Assembly (NCBI RefSeq): GCF_001905735.1
Contig: NZ_LISW01000002.1
Coordinates: 1,276,426-1,340,425, forward strand
Direction: 5' to 3'
Source: Streptomyces sp. CB01249
GTDB lineage: Bacteria > Actinomycetota > Actinomycetes > Streptomycetales > Streptomycetaceae
Length of the DNA: 64,000 nucleotides
Positions 57,620 through 64,000 of this stretch are shown here, piece after piece (within the stretch, counting starts at the first letter, position 1; each line of letters begins with the position of its first letter). The notes beneath the pieces are model-generated. The model was not told where the DNA came from. It was given only the letters and a program-made list of their open reading frames with translations, and searched no databases. Both the position numbers and the translations under genes were made by a program.

Positions 57620-57858
57620 GTGCCATGACCAAGAAGGCCAAGAACTTCAAGAAGTCGAAGACCGGGCTGTACGTGTCCATGGGCACCACCGCCTTCGGTG
57701 CGCTGAGCGTCGCCAAGCAGGCGAAGATGGCCCGCTCGGACAACGACACGCTGCGCCTCATCGACGCCGCCGTGTCCGCCGCGGCGATCGTGACCGGCCT
57801 CGCGATCCTCTATCGCGAACTGAAGCGTCTCGGCGACGACGACGTACTGCTGGGCTGA
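57616..57858 (+). CDS. Small membrane protein between gatA and gatB
   Basis: An 80-residue protein with a very basic N-terminus ([12 protein letters not shown]) and hydrophobic segments around 20-35 and 55-70 ([16 protein letters not shown]), with an acidic C-terminus ([10 protein letters not shown]). The ATG overlaps the gatA stop by 4 nt, so it is almost certainly translated. It interrupts an otherwise contiguous gatCAB operon. I know of no function; a role near the amidotransferase or simply operon hitchhiking are both possible. Confidence 0.78.
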   Translation: MSAMTKKAKNFKKSKTGLYVSMGTTAFGALSVAKQAKMARSDNDTLRLIDAAVSAAAIVTGLAILYRELKRLGDDDVLLG

Positions 57859-57873
57859 GAGGGAAAGTTTTCC

Positions 57874-59382
57874 GTGACTGTCATCGACCTGGAGTCGTAC
57901 GAGGACGCCCTCGCGACGTACGACCCCGTCATGGGCCTTGAGGTCCATGTGGAGCTCGGCACCAAGACGAAGATGTTCTGCGGCTGCTCCACCGAGCTGG
58001 GGCAGGACGCCAACACGCAGACCTGCCCGGTCTGCCTCGGGCTGCCCGGCGCGCTGCCGGTCGTCAACGAGATCGGCGTGGAGTCCGCGATCAAGATCGG
58101 CCTCGCGCTGAACTGCGAGATCGCCGAGTGGTGCCGCTTCGCCCGGAAGAACTACTTCTATCCGGACATGCCGAAGAACTTCCAGACCTCCCAGTACGAC
58201 GAGCCGATCGCCTTCAACGGCTATCTGGACGTCCAGCTGGAGGACGGCGAGGTCTTCCGGGTGCAGATCGAACGCGCCCACATGGAGGAGGACACCGGCA
58301 AGTCGACGCACGTCGGCGGCGCCACCGGCCGTATCCACGGCGCGTCCCACTCCCTGCTCGACTACAACCGCGCGGGCATCCCGCTCATCGAGATCGTCAC
58401 CAAGCCGATCGAGGGAGCGGGCGCACGGGCCCCCGAGGTCGCCCGGGCGTACGTCGCCGAGCTGCGCGAGCTCATCAAGGCGCTCGGCGTCTCCGAGGCC
58501 CGCATGGAGATGGGCCAGATGCGCTGCGACGTCAACCTGTCGCTGCGCCCGAACGGCACCGAGACGTTCGGTACCCGCTCCGAGACGAAGAACGTGAACT
58601 CGCTGCGTTCCGTCGAGCGCGCCGCCCGCTTCGAGATCCAGCGCCACGCCGCGGTGCTGAACTCCGGCGGCACGATCGTCCAGGAGACCCGGCACTTCCA
58701 CGAGGAGGACGGCTCCACCACGGCCGGCCGCATCAAGGACAACGCCGAGGACTACCGCTACTTCCCCGAGCCCGACCTCGTGCCGGTCGCCCCGGCCCGG
58801 GAGTGGGTCGAGGAGCTGCGCAAGGACCTCCCCGAGCTGCCGCGGCTCCGTCGCGCCCGGCTCAAGGAGGAGTGGGGCGTCTCCGAGCACGACATGCAGT
58901 CCATCCTCAACGCGGGCGCGGTCGACCTGATCGTCGCCACGACCGAAGCGGGCGCCCCGTCGGACCAGGCCCGCAAGTGGTGGATGGGCGAGCTGGCCCG
59001 CAACGCCAACGAGACCGGCCGCGGCCTCGACGAGCTGCCCGTCACCCCGGCGCAGGTCGCCCAGGTCGCCGAGCTCGTCGCCGCGGGCGACCTCAACGAC
59101 AAGCTGGCCCGCCAGGTCCTGGAGGGCGTGCTCGCCGGCGAGGGCGACCCGGACACCGTGGTCGAGAAGCGCGGCCTGAAGGTCGTCTCGGACGAGGGCG
59201 CGCTGTCCACCGCCGTGGACGAGGCCATCGCGGGCAACGCCGCCATCGCGGACAAGATCCGCGGCGGCAAGGTCGCGGCGGCCGGCGCGCTGGTCGGCGC
59301 GGTCATGAAGGCCACCCGGGGCCAGGCGGACGCGGCCCGCGTCCGCGAGCTGATCCTGGAGAAGCTGGGCGTCGAGGGCTGA
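57874..59382 (+). CDS. gatB: Glutamyl/aspartyl-tRNA amidotransferase subunit B
   Basis: A 502-residue subunit that phosphorylates and transamidates mischarged tRNA. N-terminal catalytic cradle ([36 protein letters not shown] with zinc-type cysteines, [11 protein letters not shown]) and C-terminal YqeY-like tail ([17 protein letters not shown]). GTG start with GAGAGGGAAAG upstream. Last gene of the gatC-gatA-orf-gatB unit, followed by a strong terminator. Confidence 0.96.
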   Translation: MTVIDLESYEDALATYDPVMGLEVHVELGTKTKMFCGCSTELGQDANTQTCPVCLGLPGALPVVNEIGVESAIKIGLALNCEIAEWCRFARKNYFYPDMPKNFQTSQYDEPIAFNGYLDVQLEDGEVFRVQIERAHMEEDTGKSTHVGGATGRIHGASHSLLDYNRAGIPLIEIVTKPIEGAGARAPEVARAYVAELRELIKALGVSEARMEMGQMRCDVNLSLRPNGTETFGTRSETKNVNSLRSVERAARFEIQRHAAVLNSGGTIVQETRHFHEEDGSTTAGRIKDNAEDYRYFPEPDLVPVAPAREWVEELRKDLPELPRLRRARLKEEWGVSEHDMQSILNAGAVDLIVATTEAGAPSDQARKWWMGELARNANETGRGLDELPVTPAQVAQVAELVAAGDLNDKLARQVLEGVLAGEGDPDTVVEKRGLKVVSDEGALSTAVDEAIAGNAAIADKIRGGKVAAAGALVGAVMKATRGQADAARVRELILEKLGVEG

Positions 59383-59396
59383 GCCTCCCGTACGGC

Positions 59397-59445
59397 CCGA
59401 AGGGGCGGTGTCACGGTCTCCGGACCGGTGACACCGCCCCTTCGG
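59397..59445 (+). terminator. Terminator after gatB
   Basis: An 18-bp perfect stem beginning CCGAAGGGGCGGTGTCAC with an inner GGTC-TCCG-GACC hairpin; the strongest terminator in the window. Confidence 0.9.
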
Positions 59446-59478
59446 CGTGCTTGGACTTTCGGGGCGGACCTGTTGGAC

Positions 59479-59496
59479 GTTCACCACCGGTCCGCG
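59479..59496 (+). promoter_or_regulatory. Possible partial PHO box upstream of the phospholipase gene
   Basis: GTTCACC matches the PhoP repeat exactly and is followed at the 11-nt period by GTCCGCG (4 of 7 matches). Only one good unit is present, so control by phosphate is a suggestion. Confidence 0.3.
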
Positions 59497-59566
59497 CGCA
59501 GTCCTTCCCCGCGCCACCCGGCCTGCATAGCTTCCCGGCTGTAACCACCGGAATGGGGAGGCTCTT

Positions 59567-61675
59567 TTGACCACGGACATGTCACGGCGTCGGCTCTTCG
59601 CGCTGGGCGGCGGCGCGCTCGGCGTCGCTGCGGCGGGATCGTTCCTGCCGCCGTCGCTCCAGACCGCCATCGCCGCGCAGCCCGCCCACGCGGGGCCCGG
59701 TGGCGGAGGGCTGCGGGACATCAGGCACGTGGTGATCCTGATGCAGGAGAACCGTTCCTTCGACCACTACTTCGGCACCCTGCGCGGCGTACGCGGCTTC
59801 GGGGACCGCAACGCCGTCGAACTGCCCACCGGCACGACGGTGTTCGAGCAGCCCGGCGCGGCCGGCTCCACCGTGCTGCCCTTCCCGGTGCGCGGCGCGG
59901 CCGAGGAGCAGAAGAAGGACCTCCAGTACATCGGCGCCCTCGACCACTCCTGGAACGGCGGCGCGAAGGCCTGGGGCGGCGGCTGGATGAACGGCTGGAT
60001 CAGCGCCAAGAGCGCGGCCACGATGGCGTACTACGACCGCCGCGACATCCCGCTGCACTACGAACTGGCCGACACCTTCACCGTCTGCGACGCGTACCAC
60101 TCCTCGATCCACAGCTCCACCAGCCCCAACCGCAACCATCTGTGGAGCGGGAAGACCGGCTTCGAGCCGAACGGGAAGCGGGCCGTCGGGAACGACGCCT
60201 ACGACGAGGGCACGCACCCCGGCTACGACTGGTCCACCTATGCCGAGCGGCTGGAGAAGGCCGGGCGCAGCTGGCGCACGTACACCGAGTGGGAGAACTT
60301 CACCGACAACCAGATCGAGTTCTACGCCACCTTCAAGGCCGTCGCCCGCAAGGCGCTGGCGAAGACTGGTGGCCACACCTACATGGAGTCCTTCTACGCG
60401 CAGGTCCGGGGCGCCTCCGAGGCCGAACGGGAGCGGCTGCTCGGGCTCCTGGAGCAGGGCGTGGCCACCCTCACCCGGCAGGAGCGCAGCCTGTTCGAGC
60501 GGGCGCTGCGCCGGGTGCCGACCGGGACGCTGGCCGAGGAGTTCGCCAAGGACGTGGCGGCCGGCACGCTGCCCGAGGTCTCCTACCTGGTCCCGTCGGC
60601 CATCGACTCCGAGCACCCGAGCGTCTCCTCGCCGGTGCACAGCGCCACCGTCGTCTACAAGATCCTCGACGCGCTCGGCAAGCACCCGGACGTCTGGCGG
60701 CACACCGCCGTGCTGATCAACTACGACGAGAACGACGGCTTCTTCGACCACGTCCCGCCGCCCGTCGCGCCGCCCGGCGTGACCGACGAGCAGTGGGAGG
60801 GCCGCCCGACCGGCCTCGGCATCCGGGTGCCGATGCTCGTCGTCTCGCCGTGGACCGTGGGCGGCTACGTCTGCTCCGAGGTCTTCGACCACACCTCCGT
60901 CATCCGCTTCCTGGAGCGCTGGACGGGTGTCGAGGAGCCCAACATCAGCGACTGGCGGCGCCGTGTCACCGGCGACCTCACCTCCGCGTTCGACTTCACC
61001 CGGCAGCGGCGGCAGCCGGCCGTGGCGCGGCCCGGGGCGATCCCGCCGCTCAGCGGCCGCTGGCAGCCCGAGCCGCCCGCCGTCCAGCGCCTCCCCGAGC
61101 AGGAGCCCGGCGTGCGCCCGGCGCGCCCGCTGCCGTACCAGCCCGACGCCCAGGTCCGGCGGACCGGCGGCGGTCTGCGGGTGGAGCTCGCCAACAGCGG
61201 CAAGGCGTCGGCGCACTTCGCGCTGTACCCGTACGCGGGCGAGTTCCCGGCCCCGCAGCACCAGGACGTCCGGGGCGAGGGGCACTGGACCGTTCCGGGG
61301 ACGGGCGGGGCGTACCGCTTCACGGTCACCGGGCCGAACGGCTTCCGCCGCGAGTTCGAGGGACCGGCCGACGGCGGCGCGGAGGTCACCACCCGCGTCG
61401 ACGTCCGCGACCGCGATCTGCACCTCACCCTGCGCAACAACGGCCGCCGGAACCTGACGTTCCTGGTGCGCCCGCTCGGTTACGTGGACGAGGCCGACCT
61501 GAGGGGCTGGACCCGCCGCGTCACCGTCAAGCCGGGCCGCGCCCGTACGGTCGTGCACTCGGCGGCCGACGCGCACGGCTGGTACGACCTGGCGGTCACG
61601 GCCGAGGGCGAGAGCGGCTTCCGGCGACGGCTGATGGGGCACATCGAGAACGGCCGGGCGAGCGTCTCCGGCTGA
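59567..61675 (+). CDS. Tat-exported phosphocholine-specific phospholipase C
   Basis: A 702-residue secreted phosphoesterase. Twin-arginine signal SRRRLFALGG (6-15), signal end near AHAG (about 40). The phosphoesterase domain (about 48-490) has QENRSFDHYFGTLRGVRGFGD, HSSTSPNRNHLWSG, YDENDGFFDHVPPP and the C-terminal part has two DUF756-type repeats (about 545-700). TTG start is supported by GGGGAG 6 nt upstream; the in-frame ATG four codons later would be 18 nt away from it. It could release phosphocholine from phosphatidylcholine or sphingomyelin during phosphate foraging. Confidence 0.92.
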   Translation: MTTDMSRRRLFALGGGALGVAAAGSFLPPSLQTAIAAQPAHAGPGGGGLRDIRHVVILMQENRSFDHYFGTLRGVRGFGDRNAVELPTGTTVFEQPGAAGSTVLPFPVRGAAEEQKKDLQYIGALDHSWNGGAKAWGGGWMNGWISAKSAATMAYYDRRDIPLHYELADTFTVCDAYHSSIHSSTSPNRNHLWSGKTGFEPNGKRAVGNDAYDEGTHPGYDWSTYAERLEKAGRSWRTYTEWENFTDNQIEFYATFKAVARKALAKTGGHTYMESFYAQVRGASEAERERLLGLLEQGVATLTRQERSLFERALRRVPTGTLAEEFAKDVAAGTLPEVSYLVPSAIDSEHPSVSSPVHSATVVYKILDALGKHPDVWRHTAVLINYDENDGFFDHVPPPVAPPGVTDEQWEGRPTGLGIRVPMLVVSPWTVGGYVCSEVFDHTSVIRFLERWTGVEEPNISDWRRRVTGDLTSAFDFTRQRRQPAVARPGAIPPLSGRWQPEPPAVQRLPEQEPGVRPARPLPYQPDAQVRRTGGGLRVELANSGKASAHFALYPYAGEFPAPQHQDVRGEGHWTVPGTGGAYRFTVTGPNGFRREFEGPADGGAEVTTRVDVRDRDLHLTLRNNGRRNLTFLVRPLGYVDEADLRGWTRRVTVKPGRARTVVHSAADAHGWYDLAVTAEGESGFRRRLMGHIENGRASVSG

Positions 61676-61688
61676 CCCGCCGGTCGCG

Positions 61689-61726
61689 GGGCCTGATCCA
61701 TCCCGGTGCGGCTCGGGATCAGGCCC
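61689..61726 (+). terminator. Terminator after the phospholipase gene
   Basis: Perfect 11-bp stem GGGCCTGATCC and complement with a 16-nt loop, about 15 nt past the stop. Confidence 0.8.
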
Positions 61727-61781
61727 TGTGACCATGGCCACGAAAGGGACAAAGGATCATCTTCTGCTGTCAGAGTGGCGT

Positions 61782-61823
61782 TCTCAGGTCATGAGACGTT
61801 TACGGGCAGATCGCGTTATCTGC
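61782..61823 (+). promoter_or_regulatory. Two dyads upstream of the MMPL transporter gene
   Basis: TCTCA-GGTCA-TGAGA (61782-61796) and GCAGAT-CGCGTT-ATCTGC (61806-61823), both perfect, lie 40-80 bp before the start codon. They are candidate repressor sites; the gene for the regulator is not in view. Confidence 0.5.
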
Positions 61824-61860
61824 GGTTAAAGGTCCACGAACCCGCAGGGAGCACGTCCCC

Positions 61861-64000
61861 TTGGCTGCCATCGCTCGCTGGTGCGTCACGCACCGCCTCA
61901 TCGCCGTCCTGATCTGGCTGCTCGCCCTCGGGGGCACGGCCGCCGCCGCGGCGTTCGCGGGGTCCGCGTACACCAACGACTACGAGGCACCCGGCACCGA
62001 GTCCGGGCGGGCCGCGGAGCTGCTGAAGAGCGGGTTCACCGATCTCGGCGGGGACACCGACACCATCGTCTGGCACACCGCGGACTCCACGGTCCGGGCC
62101 ACCGACGTCGAGCAGAAGATGACCCGCACCCTGCACGCCGTGGAGCGGCTGCCCGGGGTCGGGGCCGTCGACAGCCCCTACACGGAGACCGGGGCCGCGC
62201 AGATCAGCACCGACGGGCACACCGCGTACGCCACCGTCACCTTCGACCAGCGCGCCGACGACGTGCCCGTGGCGCAGGCGCGGGCGGTCGTGGACACCGC
62301 GAAGGCGGCCGAGAGCCCGCATCTGCGCGTCGAACTCGGCGGCCAGGCCGTCGGGCTCACCGAGGCGCCCGCCGCGCATCTCAGCGAGGTCATCGGGGTC
62401 GCCGTCGCGGCCGTCGTGCTCTTCCTCGCCTTCGGCTCCCTCGCCGCGAGCCTGCTGCCCATCGCCACGGCCCTCGTCTCGGTCGGCACGGCGTACGCGG
62501 GCATCGTGCTCCTCGGACACCTGATGACCGTCGCCGACTTCGCGCCCATGCTCGGCATGCTGATAGGGCTCGGCGTGGGCATCGACTACGCCCTGTTCAT
62601 CGTCACCCGGCACCGCAGAGGGCTGCGGCGCGGCATGACCGTGCCCGAGGCCGCGCAGCACGCGGTGGCGACGACCGGGCGGGCCGTGGTCTTCGCCGGG
62701 GCCACGGTCTGCATCGCGCTCCTCGGCATGCTGATCCTCCGGCTGAGCTTCCTCAACGGCGTGGCCATCGCCGCCTCGCTCACCGTCGTCCTGACCGTGG
62801 CCGCGTCGGTGACCCTGCTGCCGGCACTCCTCTCGCTCATCGGACTGCGGGCGCTCAGCCGGCGCGAACGGGCCCGGCTCGCCGAACACGGGCCGCAGCC
62901 CGAGCCGCCCACCGGTTTTGCCGCCCGCTGGTCCGCCTTCGTGGAGCGGCACCCCAAGCTCCTGGGCGCCGTGGCCGCCGTGGTGATGCTGGTCCTCGCG
63001 CTGCCCACCTTCTCGCTCCACCTCGGCAGCTCCGACCAGGGCAACAACGCGGAGTCCGCCACCACCCGGCAGGCGTACGACCTGCTCGCCGACGGCTTCG
63101 GCCCCGGCGTCAACGGACCGCTGACCGTCGCCGCGCACCTCGACGGCGCCGACGACCGGCTCGCGATGGACGCCCTGCCCGCCACCCTGCGCACGGTCGA
63201 CGGGGTGGCGTGGGCCCACCCGGTCACGTACAACGCGGCGGGCGACACCGCGTACGTCACCGTCGTCCCCGACTCCTCCCCGCAGTCCCGCGCGACCAGC
63301 GACCTCGTGGAGCGGCTGCGCACGGACGTGCTGCCGAAGGCGGCCGACAACACCTCGCTGGAGACCCATGTCGGCGGGGTGACCGCCAGCTACGACGACT
63401 TCGCGCAGATCATCATCGGCAAGCTGCCGCTCTTCATCGGCGTCGTCATAGGACTCGGCTGTCTGCTCCTGCTGCTGGCCTTCCGGTCCGTCGGCATCCC
63501 GCTGAAGGCGGCGGCGATGAACGTCGCGGCGGTCGCCTCGTCGTTCGGCGTCGTCGTCGCGATCTTCCAGTGGGGCTGGGGCAGCGAACTGCTGGGCCTC
63601 GGCAGCCCGGGCCCCATCGAACCCTTCCTGCCCGTGATCATGGTCTCGGTGCTCTTCGGCCTCTCCATGGACTACCAGGTCTTCCTGGTCGGCCGGATGT
63701 ACGAGGAGTGGCTGGAGACCCGCGACAACCGGCGCGCCGTCCGGGTGGGCCTCGCCGAGACCAGCCGGGTGATCAACTCGGCCGCTGTGATCATGATCTC
63801 GGTGTTCCTCGCCTTCGTCCTCAGCGGTGACCGCGTGATCGCGATGTTCGGCATCGCCCTCGCGGCGGCCGTGGCCCTGGACGCCTTCGTCCTGCGCACC
63901 CTGCTCGTCCCGGCCCTCATGCACCTGCTGGGCGGCGCCAACTGGTGGCTCCCCGGCTGGCTGGAGCGCCGCCTGCCCCGCCTCAGCATCGAACCGCCGG
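61861..64000 (+). CDS. MMPL/RND-family transporter (C-terminal end beyond window)
   Basis: 713 codons are visible and remain open to the window edge. Architecture: helix 1 (LIAVLIWLLALGGTAAAAAF), first extracytoplasmic domain (about 40-170), five helices to about 350 with GLGVGIDYALFIVTRHR, second extracytoplasmic domain (about 380-515), and a second helix set with LFGLSMDYQVFLVGRMYEE. The two MMPL Asp-Tyr signatures (GIDYALF, SMDYQVF) are present. The start is TTG with GCAGGGAG 9 nt upstream. It exports lipids or hydrophobic compounds using proton force; the substrate is unknown. Confidence 0.92.
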   Translation, partial: MAAIARWCVTHRLIAVLIWLLALGGTAAAAAFAGSAYTNDYEAPGTESGRAAELLKSGFTDLGGDTDTIVWHTADSTVRATDVEQKMTRTLHAVERLPGVGAVDSPYTETGAAQISTDGHTAYATVTFDQRADDVPVAQARAVVDTAKAAESPHLRVELGGQAVGLTEAPAAHLSEVIGVAVAAVVLFLAFGSLAASLLPIATALVSVGTAYAGIVLLGHLMTVADFAPMLGMLIGLGVGIDYALFIVTRHRRGLRRGMTVPEAAQHAVATTGRAVVFAGATVCIALLGMLILRLSFLNGVAIAASLTVVLTVAASVTLLPALLSLIGLRALSRRERARLAEHGPQPEPPTGFAARWSAFVERHPKLLGAVAAVVMLVLALPTFSLHLGSSDQGNNAESATTRQAYDLLADGFGPGVNGPLTVAAHLDGADDRLAMDALPATLRTVDGVAWAHPVTYNAAGDTAYVTVVPDSSPQSRATSDLVERLRTDVLPKAADNTSLETHVGGVTASYDDFAQIIIGKLPLFIGVVIGLGCLLLLLAFRSVGIPLKAAAMNVAAVASSFGVVVAIFQWGWGSELLGLGSPGPIEPFLPVIMVSVLFGLSMDYQVFLVGRMYEEWLETRDNRRAVRVGLAETSRVINSAAVIMISVFLAFVLSGDRVIAMFGIALAAAVALDAFVLRTLLVPALMHLLGGANWWLPGWLERRLPRLSIEPP

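Overview
The window is about 72% GC, has third-position GC-rich codons, GTG/TTG starts, Tat and lipoprotein exporters and a gene order typical of the Streptomyces core chromosome (glg cluster, gcv/glyA, oligopeptide ABC operon, mnmA, ligA, gatCAB). A sesquiterpene synthase closely resembling my recollection of the caryolan-1-ol synthase GcoA of S. griseus suggests a species near that clade. This is inferred from sequence memory only; no search was run. No prophage, insertion sequence, rRNA, tRNA or CRISPR array is visible.

Layout. 0-18.5 kb: glycogen and alpha-glucan metabolism (glgE cut by the left edge, divergent glgP, and glgX at 16.3-18.5 kb) surrounding secreted enzymes (alginate-lyase-family protein, M4 metalloprotease), a heterodimeric ABC exporter and a drug-type ABC-2 transporter with its own two-component system. 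18.7-25 kb: two tandem lipoprotein L,D-transpeptidases, an enoyl-CoA hydratase, a TTA-containing ATPase-type regulator, an EF-hand protein and the terpene synthase. 25.6-33.6 kb (minus strand): SGNH esterase, methionyl-tRNA synthetase, serine deaminase, and gcvT-gcvH-glyA behind a tandem glycine riboswitch. 33.7-43.3 kb: a TTA-containing P-loop protein, two SseB-domain proteins, and a five-gene peptide ABC operon. 43.4-53.3 kb: thioesterase/TetR pair, small membrane proteins, cysteine desulfurase plus mnmA (tRNA thiolation), LOG protein, SDR, MetE-like protein and ligA. 53.5-64 kb: a GGDEF-EAL membrane protein (RmdB type), gatC-gatA-small protein-gatB, a Tat-exported phospholipase C and an MMPL transporter cut by the right edge.

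The most unusual signal is a pair of related 170-180 bp imperfect palindromes (15441-15620 and 21476-21644). They share a core with a central hairpin whose loop context GCTCCGC is conserved while the stem changes with compensation. One supplies the stop codon of the sensor kinase and separates it from its response regulator; the other ends in the -10 region of the enoyl-CoA hydratase. They look like a family of dispersed palindromic or MITE-like elements that I cannot name.

Regulation that can be read directly includes the glycine riboswitch, two TTA (bldA-dependent) genes, several apparently leaderless promoters (TANNNT 6-10 nt before the start codon), a shared TCAGTRAACA-type motif linking the TetR regulator to the thioesterase, and strong terminator hairpins after most transcription units.
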